64,000 nucleotides of DNA from Nepenthes gracilis (GCA_033239525.1 BSYO01000034.1:2480001-2544000); one strand, 5' to 3'; positions 45,878-58,313 are shown, counted from the first letter of the stretch. The notes: generated from the sequence alone by a model not told the origin. Translations and numbers: made by a program.

Positions 45878-48554
45878 GAGAGTGAAAAAATCTTGCATTG
45901 TCGAGTACGGATAGACACTAGAAATTTAAATGTTTAAATTAAGTCTTTTTACAAATAAAATTTAAATTTTAGACAATGTAAAATAATTAAATTTTTTAAT
46001 ATGATATTTTTTTTAATTTAAATATCTATATTAAAAAAATAAGAGCCCTAAGCCCGATTTGTCTCCTTCTCTTAAAATTGTCGGCAGAGGAGGGATTAGG
46101 GAAATTTTATCTTCTATAGAAATGAAACTTTTTTTTCTATTAATTTAAATTATTAATAATTAAATAAATAATTATAATTTAATTAAAATTTAAAATATAA
46201 AAAAAAGTAATGATTATTAATTATTAATTTATAATTATTTATTTTAAAATAAATAATTATAATATAAAAAATAATATTTGTGTTTTTTAAAAGAAGAAGC
46301 TACTCCTAATCTCTTCATAGCGCTTGAAATTAAAACCGAAAGTGACTCAGCCGCGTGTTGAAATTTTGATTACTTTTCAAGAGTTTGCGAAATTTTGACG
46401 ATTTTAAATTAATTTATAGTTTATTTTTCAGTAGTAATTGACGTCACGCCAGCGTTATAGTGACGTCTACACTTTTGAATTTTCTTTTAGCCTTTGGTGC
46501 ACGGGTAACCGAATAGGGGATCCGGCTTTCCCTGTTGAAGCAGGATCCCCTACATTTTAGTCCTACCGACTGCCTAGATTTTTTTTGATTATTTTTTTAA
46601 TTATTGATTTGGATTGATATGAGCCATCCATTAATCAACATCCAGATCTAAAATTTTATTTTAAAATTAAAACTGTCAATTTAAATTAATAATCCGATGA
46701 CTCATATTATGTGAATATCTGAGTCATCGATTACAAGAAACATAAATAGTTGAGATTATAATTTAGAAAAATATATAAAAATATAGACCGTCAATTATAA
46801 AATACATGAACGGTCTAAATTAAACATCGAAATACTTATGGAAACATAATCATCCACACACTCACTCCTCTTAAACACTAATCCCTAATCCTCACATTCT
46901 CTCAAGCGCCTCGCCGTCGCCTCTCTCTGCATATCTCACCCCTTCGGACGACCGGCAACATGAGAACCATCGTTGATCGAAGCTTCCCGTTCTCCTACAC
47001 ACTATCCCTCATTTTATCTTTTTTCACCCTCATCCATCGCTCGAAGCTTCCCGTTTCTTGTCCTCTTCCCTCAACTTCTCACGCCACCACCAATCCCTCA
47101 GCCAATCCATCTCCGCGCCATACCCTGCCTCATAATCAGTTTGCCTACTCCCACTAACTTACTTCTCATAGATTTTATATAACCCATGGGGGTGCAAAAC
47201 TTGGCCAAAACCAGAGAGGGGGAGAACGAAGAGAAAGAAAGAGAGAGAGAGAACGAACAGTGAGTGGCAATCGAAGAAGAAGAAAAGCGCAATAAATCAA
47301 TAGCTGGTGACCCTTCCTCTATAAAAAAATAATTATCACCCCCTCTATAAATAGAAGAAGGATGCTGCTTATCAAGGGTTCTGCCTAGAGAGAAAGAGAG
47401 AGGGTGATTTTGCCAAAAGGCGGAGAGAAGGAAATAAAGAGGAAGGAAAGAGATAGAAAGAGAAGAAAAAAATAGAGGCGATGTGAAAGGCAGAGGGATA
47501 AAAAAGCAAAGCATAGCACAAGAAGAAAAATACAGAGGGGCGAAGATTTGGTGAATATTTAGAGTGGTAATTTTTGTTCTATAAATTTAATATTTTAGTA
47601 TAGCAAGTTCTATTTAGAATTATCATTTTGTACCTAAAAGTCTTAATATATCAATTCCGCCCTATGATCTCACCAAAAGATATTTCAAATTTATAATTGA
47701 GGTTCAATCAAAAAGCTTACAAGAAATAAAAATTCAACAATCTATGACCGTGTCAAAAGATATTAGAAATACAAATTGACCAAGGAACGAGAGATTCTGA
47801 TTAAAAATAGAAAAAACATCTTTACGTAATGATAATGCTTAATATTTCAGCCCTCTGAGCTTGGGAAGTATTTATTTTGTAACACTTGGCAAAGAGAGTT
47901 CGAGTTCTTTGTTCTCTTATTTGGATTAAAAGAAAGACAAAACTTCTCAAATGTTCTTCTGATCCAATGGGTTCCCACTACTATTCTCTCTTTTTTAAAC
48001 CTTACCTGAGCTCCTGATCTGATGGGAACCACCTATTTTTTTTTTTCTGTTTCAATATTACATATTCTCTCTTTTCTAGCCTCCTGATCTGATGGGGATG
48101 GGGAAGGCTTGATCTTCCACCACCTATTTTCTTTTATATCTTTTTTTTAATATATATATATATATTAGTTCTTTAAAAAATTAACTTTACTCATCTTCTC
48201 TATATTTTTTTCAATCAACCAAAGAAATTGACAAAATGAATGCTCCATATAGACTATTTGCGTATTTTTATTCCAAAATTTTTTTAAAGAAATAAAACAT
48301 ACATAATTAATATATATATATTCTAATTACGTAATTTAAATAAAAAATACTAAAAATAATAAAAAATTAGTGTTAATAAAAATATAAAAATTGGTGTTCA
48401 TCACTTTCACTAAAAGATCATTGATATTTCAACTAGCAATTAATTTTTTTTCGTGCTTTAGTTTTTAAAGATGGTTTTTTAGTTAAACCATCTCTAAAAA
48501 TATAAATAATTTAGTGAAAATATATATCGAATAATTACAAAAAGTAGTAAGGAT
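45878..48554. other. AT-rich intergenic DNA with a BamHI-site hairpin and purine-rich stretches
   Basis: A 39-bp hairpin (46514-46552) has arms TAGGGGATCC and GGATCCCCTA. From 47200 to 47500 the plus strand is purine-rich (GAGAGA and GAAGGA runs). CTATAAATA near 47345 resembles a TATA box followed by such a leader, but no gene after it is recognised. Short CTCCTGATCTGATGGG-type phrases recur at 48011 and 48083. ORFs here are low-complexity. Confidence 0.5.
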
Positions 48555-48796
48555 TATAGAATGATGATGGTGCTCTACCGAAAAGAGTCCAAAAAGCTGG
48601 AGAGATAAATAAAAACTTATTTACACTTGGTTGCGTCACCAATTCTTTAGTTGAGCATGTTGGACATGCTCCATATAGGTATGTATTTCGAATATCTTGC
48701 CAGTTTCTACCTCGTATTATCCAGGAATATATTGAAACTGAACTCGAAAAGCTCCGCTGATTTGGAATATCAAGGAAAGCAAATTGAAAAGGTTAT

Positions 48797-49249
48797 TGAT
48801 GCGAACCTCTAGCTGATTGACGACGACACAGATGAAAACAGAGGAGAAGGGAAGGGGAGTTTAGGTAGAGGAATCGAGAGAGAAAAGGCAAAGAACAGGG
48901 AGGAGGTTCAATAGTGACTGAGAGAGAGAGAGAGAAGGCGGGAGAGAAATGAGGAGTGTAATTCCTTGCCTTTCATCTACAGTAACGGGCTATTTAAAAC
49001 AGTGAAGGGCAAATGCCCGTAGCCTATAAGAACACAAAAACATAAATATAGAAACACAGAAATATTGTATTCAGTAACAAAAAAACAGTAGGCAGGTAGA
49101 AAAACTAAAAAAGAAAAAAAGAATGGGGTTGGGGGCATGTGTAGGAAAAATAGAACAACCTGTAGTATTCAGTAACATTATCTAAACACTTGTCTTCAGG
49201 TAGACGTCGGTGAGTGAGTTTCTGAGGGTGTATCGATAATTTTGTAACA
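48797..49249. mobile_element. Solo LTR in the kinesin-5 pseudogene (1)
   Basis: A 453-bp insertion starts TGATGCGAACC and ends TTTTGTAACA, flanked by GTTAT (48792-48796 and 49250-49254). Removing it and one duplication joins SKLKRLL to RDSLGG in frame, as in intact kinesins, so both ends are exact. TG...CA ends and a 5-bp duplication indicate a solo LTR. It carries a GAGAGA run near 48920. The parent element was not identified. Confidence 0.8.
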
Positions 49250-49388
49250 GTTATTGAGGGATTCCTTGGGAGGGATGACAAAGACATGCATTATTGCCAC
49301 CATATCACCCCCCATTCATTGTTTGGAAGAGACGCTTAACACTTTGGATTATGCATATCGTGCAAAGATTATTAAGAACAAGCCAGAG

Positions 49389-50157
49389 TGTTGGGGTTTG
49401 ACCCAAATACATACAACCCGTTGTAATGAAACAAAAATCAAACTTCACCGTGAATCGTCAACCACCAAACTAATGAGTACAATAAAAATAATATTGTATA
49501 ATATTTTTAATGTGAAAAAAATTTTTTAACCAAGGAAAAAACAATTGGACAAACTCAAAATAAACCAATTATGTAAAATTTCAATTACATAAAGCCCCGA
49601 TTACACAAACCCAAAATACAAGGTCTCAAATACCATGTTACAAAACGATTCCAAATAACAAAGAATATAAGATGAAAGAGAAGAAATAAAGCTAGTAAAC
49701 ATTCTTCACAACTTTAAAAACGGTGTATCCAAGGTCGGTGAAAAGTAGAATACAATTCGAAACTCAATTAGATGCACGAATCTTCATTTTCTTCTCTTTC
49801 TCTCTCTAGCAGCGATTGGATGCGTTGGATCTTGTGGTAGTTGAAAAATCGCTGAATCCGAACCCTAAATCGCGTTTGCGTGATTTTATAATCCAATCTT
49901 GCACTCGAGCGCCACTTGGGCGCGGCTCACAAGCGACCGCCCCTTGAATCAGTGCTCGAGCACCTTGGGAGCACGTCAGGAGTACGGGCGCTCTTGGAAT
50001 CGGCGCTTAAGCGCCCTAGGGGCATAGTGTCTCAGGAATCCACGCTTGAGGAGTTGCCTGGGCACGCCTCAGACATGGCCCATATCTTGGCCGCTTCTCC
50101 TGCTTGTGAGTATCACGCGATTCTTCAATGACAATGTGTTTGTTGAAAATATCCACA
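49389..50157. mobile_element. Solo-LTR-like insertion in the kinesin-5 pseudogene (2)
   Basis: A 769-bp insertion starts TGTTGGGGTTTGACCC and ends AAATATCCACA directly after KNKPE. It has AGAG on both sides (49385-49388 and 50158-50161). TG...CA ends fit an LTR. Only four bases of duplication are convincing. The segment 49905-50075 is GC-rich (GAGCGCC and GGGCGC motifs) unlike its surroundings. No internal genes. Confidence 0.6.
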
Positions 50158-51209
50158 AGAGTGACCAAAACCTAATATAGAGGTCATTGATTAAGTGACT
50201 TTTGTTTAATGATCTGCTAAGAGCTACAATCTTTCTTTTTTTGGTGACAATTTTTTATCTCCCATTTTTAGTTGTTGAATAATACTGTTTGGATGTTTCT
50301 CATATCAATCAAAAGATAATGAAGTCTGCCTTAATCAAAGATTTATACTCCGAGACTGACCGGCTTAAGCAAGGTTTTCAAGTACTTTCTGACTTTGTTG
50401 GATAGTTGTCTAGATATCTCTCTATGCCTCCATTTGTATCTTTCCTCTCACGTGTGTGGGGTGACTCACTCACCTACACACAGAATTACAAAAACGAGTA
50501 TCCCCCCAAAATTATATGCCAAAAGGTATAAATAAATTAGTGAAAATTTTGTCCATTCCACAGTGAAATGCTTATTTGTCATCACTTAGGTATGTTTTCA
50601 CTCATTTTTCTTATTCTTTTTTATCAGAGATATATGCTGCAAGAGAGAAGAACGGAATATATATACCACATGATTGTGACTTCCAAGAAGAAGAAGAGAA
50701 AAAGGTCTATTTTTTGACAATTTATTTCGATGTTGTACTCTTGAAGTTTTATGGTTTACTGCTTTAATTTTTCCTGTTCAGAGATTGAGAGAAAAAGTAG
50801 AGAAACAGGAGATTGAGTTTGATTGCTATAAGAATGCACACATGATTTACTTAACCCTTAGCTGTAGATATTTTTCGGTCATTATTTTAATTCAATTAAT
50901 TATAAAACTATTTTCTTGATATTAACAGTTGGTGGGACTTAGGAAATCCTATGAGCAACAGCTTTCTATAGAAGTAAGCAATAAGGTTGAAAAAATAGAT
51001 GTATGATATGGATTGCTATTATCTCTAATTTTTTTTATTTATATCATACAGTTGCTAGAGTCCCTCTTGGGACTGCAAGTTCACCGTTACTAATGTTCTT
51101 CTAGAAAAAGCTCGAACATTCACTGTTTGATCTTGAAGAAAAATATAGATAGATGGATGCAGCAGTTAAAGAAAATAAGCATTTAATAATTGATCTTATC
51201 CGTTATGGT

Positions 51210-52418
51210 AAGTAAAGTTTTCTTTTTATATTTAAATAATATTCTCTAGATTTTATAAAAAGAATTGATTGGGATTTCAAACCTTGAATATCATTTCTCT
51301 ATAACTGCCTTTTAGAATATACAAAGATTACAAATATTCATTCATAAGTCTTTCATCCACATAGAGATTTTTGTCCACCACTAATTCCAGATGTTCTAGT
51401 TCATTGATTATTTTTGTGTACTTTTCACTGTCAGTTGTGCAGATCTCGTAATTTACTTAAGCTATTCAAACCCATCGAATAGTAAAGCATGACATGTGAC
51501 ATTGATTTTTCAAATAAAGCCAATGTTGATTATGCTAATGAATTTCGAAGAAAGTTGAAGCATAGTACATGAAATCTCTGAAGCTTATTAGCAGATCTAC
51601 TTGCAAATTCAAATGCTAGTAAAAAATAACTGGTTAGCATTCCTTCACTGCTTGGTTTTTATTTTAATTCGAGTGAAATTATGCATCTCTGCATCTTCTC
51701 ATTTTTGTGTGAAATTATGGTGAAATGACCTTGCAATAACATTGTGTTTTAGGAGGATTTGTCTTGGGCCCAATCTAATTTGATCGTTGGCACAATTTGC
51801 TTGAAACGTGATAATTAGACATCAGAATAGGTATATATATTAGCTAGCTTGTTTATGCTATTACTTGTATCACACACTATTAATTTAACTGTGATATATT
51901 CTGTAACTATGGTTGAGTTTTTTTTTTTTCACTCTTCAAACCCGATCTTGGTTTTTCTATGTGACTTACTCAAAATATGGCTTCAATGAACTACTTGATA
52001 TTATAATTTCATAATTATGACTTCTGGGCATAATCTCGAAAAACAGAAAGAAAAGAATAAATGATATAATAGCAATAGTTTCTCACCGTTCATTAGATTT
52101 GGTAGAAGTATATTAGATCAATACAACTCATATTTTAATAGTCTGAATATTAAAAAGAATAAGGTATTTGAATGTGCCTTATACTATCTTTTTCTGTAAT
52201 AGTTTGTTTTTCTTTTGATTAAAAAGAACGTATTATCGAACGGAGTCCCAAGAAGGCTATGGCCCCAAACCATTTCTCTTTCTTCTCCCTTTTTGGACCT
52301 ATACTTGAATAATTATGAAAAAGAAAAGAAATGGATTGACATTAGTTTGACTGTTCCTTTGTTAATGTTTTGTTGATTTTGCCGTTTAATGATCATATTG
52401 TTCAATAATGCTGCATAG
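51210..52418. other. AT-rich DNA between kinesin-5 fragments
   Basis: No conserved coding block was recognised on either strand. It may be decayed introns and tail exons of the kinesin copy, but no tail-domain motif could be read. Confidence 0.4.
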
Positions 52419-52570
52419 GTTTTTGGTCTGACATCTAAATAGAAGGACTTGCTTGATCATGCTATTTCTCCGATTATTAATGAAGTCCTCGAGGGCTGTA
52501 ATTGCACTATTTTTGGTCATGGTAAGACAAGAACAGGAACAACATACACAATGGAAGGAGGTGGAAGGAA
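52419..52570 (+). pseudogene. Kinesin-5 motor N-terminal exon fragment
   Basis: Reads VFGLTSK, an in-frame TAG, then KDLLDHAISPIINEVLEGCN, CTIFGHGKTRTGTTYTMEGG. It matches the kinesin-5 block ending in the P-loop. The nucleotide-binding motif, normally GQTGTGKT, reads GKTRTGTT here, so the Walker lysine is lost. It lies 1.2 kb downstream of the C-terminal exons, the reverse of gene order. Confidence 0.85.
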
Positions 52571-55084
52571 GTTGGTTTACTATTTTCTAATTTAATTTTA
52601 TAATCCAATCAACTATATGATGTTTCATTTTTTTGCTTGATCATCTTTGTTTATTATGGGTTGAGTTTTATCCTATTCAACTCAAAATCCATCTTCAATT
52701 TTAAAGCACAAAAAAATCTATTATAATTATATCTTGTAACAACAGATATCCTCTAATATTGACAAATAATCTATTGGCAATATGCAATTTGGCTATAAAT
52801 TATCCTCCAATCCACACGAAATTATGCTATTTGTTTATTTTTCTTTTTTTAAAGAAGTGGCATTTGCTTATCTATTTATTATTATTAGATTAAAATTCAC
52901 TTGTGATAATTTAAATAATAATAATTATTATTATAAGTGTGTTGATATTTTTTAAAATTCTATAATATTAATATTAATTGAATGCCATGTATAATATAAC
53001 AAAAGTTAAAAGAAATAACATATCATTATTTAATTCATTTGTTTTTATTTTAACAAAATTGTGTTTCATTTGTTTTGTTGATATTTAAAGAGTGCAAAAA
53101 TTTATTCACATAAAATTTTTAAAATTAGTAAAAAATAATAATAAATTATTATAAAATATGACAATATTATTAATTTTTAAACTTCAAAAAATTTGAAATT
53201 AAGCCCCCAACCACCCTTGCCCTAGCCACTGGCCACCAATATGGCCAGACCATCCAATCGTGCTAGTAGTCTCTGTTGACACTGAACATTGACCTTCGTA
53301 TTAGATATCTAAAATTATAATTTTCACATCGCCAAAATTTCTATTCCCTAGTAAAAGTTGATATGAATTGGGATCTTTTTTGTAAACTTTAATAGATAAG
53401 TTTATCAGGGATGTGTTTATGCTTCCACAATTTTGTTAGATATGGATGTATATGTTGGACTGATATTTTTTCAGATATCTTTCCTTACTAAAGATCCGAT
53501 GCCGTATTTTTGGGTCGTTGTTAGAATCACTGATATTGTGGCATGATTTTGGATTCTGTGCATATTTGATTTATATATATATATATATAGTGGTTTATTG
53601 TAATTTGTATTTAGTTATTAATAGACATTATATTCAGGTGGCATTTAGTTTATCCGATCATATGGGTTTACCATGGCGTATCATATTATAATTTATGTAA
53701 AATTTCAGAAAGAGTAGGTATTAGTTTCCAAACTATCCTGATCAAACTTACGTTATGATTGAAGGATAAAATAAATCGATGTAAAAGAAAAATAAAAATT
53801 ATGTCGAAATTAAATAAAATTGTATATAAAAATAAGACGTAAGAAAAATATATCAATACTATATTGATAAATTTATATAACGGAGTTTATTTCATAATTT
53901 CATGGACAATCATATTTAGAAATTTACTATAATTGTTCATAAATTCAGACGAAAAAATTGACTTATTTAACAAACGAAATTCCAAATTATGTAAAAGTAA
54001 TAAAACAAAGACATTTATTTTCTATAAATGACCGGTTTGAGAGAAATTAGAACCGATAAATATGATATAGAAGCCTCATAATTATAATTACTCAATATTA
54101 ATTAAACAATTATTTTATTTACTATTATAAAAAACATTATTTAATATTTATTTATTATTAAAAAAATATTAATCTCATCCGTCGAATAATAATCGGGAGG
54201 GTGGGATTGAATCAACCCCTGTTTTTAATGAAGTAAAAACCCCAATTCCTACTATCCACCAAGTATATTTGTCGCAGTTTTATGATATCAATGTTTATTG
54301 ATGGATTTATTTTTACAAGAAAAAAATATTAAACAGAGTAATTATATTTATTTTTAGAAAGTAAATATATATATAATTATCGTAAAAAATATGTACAAAT
54401 TAATTAGGGTTAATATAAATTGATATAATTGAAATTTTAGGATAATTTTTATGCAGTTTGGATTTTATCAATTGAGATGAACCGTCTAAATCTCAATTTG
54501 CCATTTGAGTTGATTTGAGCGATTTATATTAATTTAAAAAATATTTATTTAATTTAATATATAATTTATAAAATCAAAAAAATAAGTAATTATATGAAAA
54601 CAAATGCTCTAAAATAATGTAACAAGTACTGAGAAAATATATTAGTGAAATAAAAAATATTATTTTAAATGAAAACTAATCACTGATTATGATTTATTTC
54701 AATGTTAAGCACAAGCTTACTTTGCGGTAGGACGATGAGAAAAAGACGTGTAAGATATTAATTACTTAAAAAAGAATTATCTGATATAATTGTTTCTAAA
54801 ATATTTAATATTATCTCATATTTTTCAAATATTATCAATGTTAACTTGAAACATGGTTAATGCCAACAATAAATAAGAAAAATTAATAATTTAGGTAATA
54901 ATAAAATCATGATAATATATGAATAATTTGAAAATTTATATTAAAATATATTGCGTCCGATGATTTGATTATTGTATGGATAAATAAATTTGATGCGTCA
55001 TTGGATTCGAATTTCGAGCAGATCCGCTTATCCTGGTTCCGACTCTATTCACTGAGTTTAGATCCTACATATTACTAAAATGAA
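52571..55084. other. AT-rich intergenic DNA, no gene supported
   Basis: A/T runs, ATT and TA microsatellites (near 52920 and 53573-53590) and no ORF with family resemblance. A short GC-richer patch lies at 53205-53290. The boundary to the Tat fragment at about 55085 is abrupt. Confidence 0.6.
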
Positions 55085-55090
55085 CAGGAG

Positions 55091-55610
55091 TTCGTACTTA
55101 AAACTCGGCGATGCCTGAGCAGCCCAAGAGGTCAAACTGAAAACTCGGCCATGCCCGAAAGGTCCAAAAGGTAGTATTAAAAATTCGTTCATGTCCGAGC
55201 GGTCCAAGAGGTCGTACTGGAAATTCGGCGGTGGCCGGGCGGTCGAAGAGGTTGAACTGAAGACTCGGGTATGTCTGAGCGGTCCAAGAGGTCGTACTAA
55301 AAACTTGGTCATGTCCGAGCGGTCCAAGAGGTCGTACTTAAAATTCAGTGGTGCCTGGGCGGCCCAAGAGATTGAACTGAATACTCGGATATGCCTGAGC
55401 GGCCCAAGAGGTCGTACTAAAAACTCAACCATATTCGAGCGGCCCAAGAGGTCATACTTAAAACTCGGCGGTGCCCAAGCGGCCTAAGAGGTCGAATTGA
55501 AGACTTGGCTATGCCCATGCGGTCTAAGAGGTCGTACTAAAAACTCGGCCATGTCCGAGCGGCCTAAGATGTCGAACTGAAACTTGGCCACAATGCCAAG
55601 CAACCTTAAA
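55091..55610 (+). repeat. 40-bp tandem array, about 12 units, exact period
   Basis: The AAGAGGT(C/T) mark ends at 55131, 55171, 55211, 55251, 55291, 55331, 55371, 55411, 55451, 55491, 55531 and 55571, a period of exactly 40 bp. Each unit reads roughly AACTCGGCxATGxCCGAGCGG then CCAAGAGGTCGTACTxA. ACTAAAAACT and AACTGAAxACTCGG unit types partly alternate. Because 40 is not a multiple of three, long ORFs here repeat every 40 residues (three units); they are array artefacts. Confidence 0.92.
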
Positions 55611-55946
55611 GATTGAACTTAAAACTTAGGGGGCATGAGGCAGCAAGTATGTAGCGACTCTAGAGGTAGCATTTTTAGTCTAAGATGGTCAAAAAGCTCA
55701 GAAGTTAAGACTACATCCCCTTAAAAGGGGCATGTCGTGAAGAGACCAAACGCTCCAATGGTCCGAGGAAAACAAACTAAGCGTTTGCACTTAAAGAATG
55801 AGAATTTTATTCACGGAAGCAGCATGCGTACAACAATATGCTAAAAAAAAAAAACATTACAAAGTACAGTCAGCCCTCGAAGGGCCCTTGTTGGGGAGAA
55901 GTGCCTGGCCACTGCTGTCCTCCAGAACTAGCTGGCCTCAATAGCT

Positions 55947-57704
55947 CTAGGATCTCGGATACTCAGGGGTCTCGAAGCAACTTGATGATCCAGGCGTAGA
56001 AGGGATGGGAGGCCAACTCCTTCTTGAGAGGCCAAACAAGTCTTCCACACAGGTTGCGTTGGCATTCCGAGGATCAAAAATTACCGCGGGAAACCGAGAG
56101 CTCAACAGCCTCATCACTCTGCGGCACAGGCTGATGCCGCCCCAGTATTTGTCTTCTAGAGCTGGAGCAATGTCGGCTGCCCTTACTGAAGTTCTCAACA
56201 CTTCTTCCAGCTGGAGGTTTTTGTCCCTTAATAGTTGATACTGAGCTTGCTGGAGTTTCAATGCATCCTCAAGAGACATGATCTTCCCATTGGCTTCAGC
56301 AAGCTTAGTCTCCAAGCGTTCATTTGCCCCAGCAAGGGCCCTGGAAGCTTCTAGCTCTGCGTATGCATGGGCGACTTCACTGATGATCAAGCCAAGGCCC
56401 TTGGCCATGTCCTGAAGTTGTAAAGGTGAAACAAGTCAAGCAAGAACAGGCAGAAGAAGATCAAGTCAAAAAGTAATAGGTGAATACCTTGGTCACGGTA
56501 GAACCACTTGAAGTGCCCTCTCCTTTGGGAACCTCAGGCTCCTCGGGCCTCTCGACTGCAGCATCCTGTGCCGCGGGTGACTTAGCCTTGGCCTCGAGTG
56601 CAAAAGTAGCTACATCCAAGATTGAGGGCTCAGCATGCTTCTTGGCTCCAGTCTGAGCCTCAGCTGAATGTAAAGTCGAAGAGCCATCCTTGACCTCAGG
56701 CTCTTCAGAGGCCACGAGTGAAATTATGGTCGGACTGTAAACTTGGATTACAAGGCACGGGAGCTCAGCAGGCACGTCGGCGGTCGCCTCTACACCGTGG
56801 CTCTTCTCTTCCTAAATAGCCCCAGAAGTAGGGTTCATCGTTGCCATCACGGCCGCTTCCTCGGCTTGGGTTGCACTAGTCTCCCGCACTGCGTACCCCA
56901 CATTGATGTCCTCGGATGGATCATCAATTCAGTCCGAGACCTCACTAGAAAACTTGGAGGGAACATCAAGAAGTAGTTCACCAATGGAAGGTTGGGCAGC
57001 GGGAAGATCCATGGACTGGCCAACAGACTGAGAAGGCTTACCGGAGAACTCGGGAAGAGTTACAGGTCTAGGACCTTCAACCTCTCGGACTAGCTGCGCA
57101 ACCGACGTCCTCCGCCTCCTTACAAGAGGCGTGATCACGGTATCATCATCATTAGACGAGGAGGACTCAACGATGGCCACCGGACTCTTCGAAGAAGGGT
57201 CTGTGTCCACGTTGCCCCAAGTAGTGGAAAGATCCTAAACCTCCGGGACCCCAGGAAGAAAAACTTATTCTTCCAACTCTTGGTGGAATGTGGATTCTCG
57301 CCACTCATAACAGCGTATTCTGAACGTGAGGTGACGACAATCCAGCCCAGGTTATGGGTGAAGCGAAATATTATCTTCACTATTGCGGCCTCAAGAATTC
57401 TATTGTGACAACGGCAAAAACCGCAGAGCAAAACAAGGTACTTGATGGCGTTAGGTTGTAACCTAGCGAACAGGACCTCCAATGCCTTCACAATGAGATA
57501 AAGCTCTAGTGGGACAGGAAAACAAAGCCCACCATTGAGGTGGACTTCGTAAATAGTGATGAACACGTCCGGTGGACTACAAGCCCTCTGGTGGGGATCG
57601 AGAATTACCATGGCCATTGACTTAGGTATACCGTATCTGGAATGAAGGGCTTTGAGTCTGCCCAGAGAGACGGTGGAAGCGATGTCATTGACTCCGGGCG
57701 CCAT
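55947..57704 (-). pseudogene. Antisense ORF 1 of the truncated Tat element (PF04195-like domain plus coiled coil)
   Basis: From the minus-strand ATG at 57704: MAPGVNDIASTVSLGRLKAL, SRYGIPKS, VFITIYEVHLNGGLCFPVPLE and LFARLQPNAIKYLVLLCGF, the PF04195 'putative gypsy type transposon' pattern (residues about 20-135). A frameshift or stop occurs near 57235. An acidic, Ser-rich middle follows (57210-56929, 56775-56488). A 76-bp GT-AG intron with a strong pyrimidine tract is inferred at 56487-56412. It joins STVTK in frame to DMAKGLGLIISEVAHAYAEL. The C-terminal part (AGANERLETKLAEANGKI, LKLQQAQYQLLRDKNLQLEE) is a clear coiled coil. The function of these Tat antisense proteins is unknown. This copy is better preserved than the Tat1 copy. 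Confidence 0.72.
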
Positions 57705-58313
57705 TGAAGCCCAAAGAGAAAGTGTAGAAGAAAATGAAAGGGAAAAAATGTCTGGAAGGAGAACAGCCAAGGGTTTAGGGAGAAATCCCTTAGGATGCGT
57801 AAAGGAAAACACAAATGAGGGCAAGCTATAATATTTGAAATCAGCAGAAAAGTAAAGGGCACGCACCATCATTATCCTAGCCACGTGGCAATCCCCCATA
57901 TACTGTCAAAGATAGTGATCCTTGGCTTCCCGAGTTGACGTCAATCAAATTGATACGCATTTAATGCGCTTTAATGACAAAAAATGGTGGCTCTGATCAG
58001 CGTCTCAGACTCGAAGGAAGCTCTCGAACATACACTCGCTGAAAACTCTAAGCACAAAAACGTCCGGGGATATTTCAGGACGTTTCAGGACACCAGCACA
58101 AAGTGAGCAGCGAAGCCTAGAGCTATAGATTTCCTGAGACATTTTGCCCCAGTGGCAAACCTTTACGAGTTCTCGAGTGATCTGACCAATGTGCCTAGGT
58201 TAATATTCGCGGACGCAAAAAAAGAAAAAAAAGGAAAGAAAGGGAGGAAAGATTCATGCAACCAATGAAGAAGATAAAGGCAACAACTATTTTTTTTATT
58301 AATAAAATTTTCT

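Larger units (their letters stand above)
48555..51209 (+). pseudogene. Kinesin-5 (KIN-5/BimC) pseudogene, motor C-terminal part to coiled-coil
   Basis: Exon-like pieces in order: AGEINKNLFTLGCVTNSLVE...GHAPYR (48596-48678); ESKLKRLL (48775-48796) joined across a solo LTR to [18 protein letters not shown] and [20 protein letters not shown] (49255-49388); MKSALIKDLYSETDRLKQ (50319-50374); EIYAAREKNGIYIPHD (50628-50704); RLREKVEKQEIEF (50782 on); LVGLRKSYEQQL (about 50931); KKLEHSLFDLEEKYR (about 51110-51152); MDAAVKENKHLIIDLI (to 51208). These match the switch II/alpha-5, neck and first coiled-coil regions of plant kinesin-5, the tetrameric motor that cross-links spindle microtubules. Several splice sites and phases are still good, but the ATPase N-terminal half is absent, a stop follows EEKYR and two LTRs interrupt it. 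Clearly a pseudogene. Confidence 0.85.

Noticed and set aside
46960..47182. Two short overlapping ORFs (65 and 69 residues), one starting at an ATG
   Set aside because: Low complexity, no family, overlapping frames.
47343..47352. TATA-like CTATAAATA before a GA-rich leader as a promoter
   Set aside because: No gene can be recognised downstream within about 1.2 kb, and AT-rich DNA gives many such matches.
55058..55487. 129- and 98-residue ORFs with 40-residue internal repeats
   Set aside because: The peptide repeats simply reflect the 40-bp DNA array read on either strand; no start context or family.
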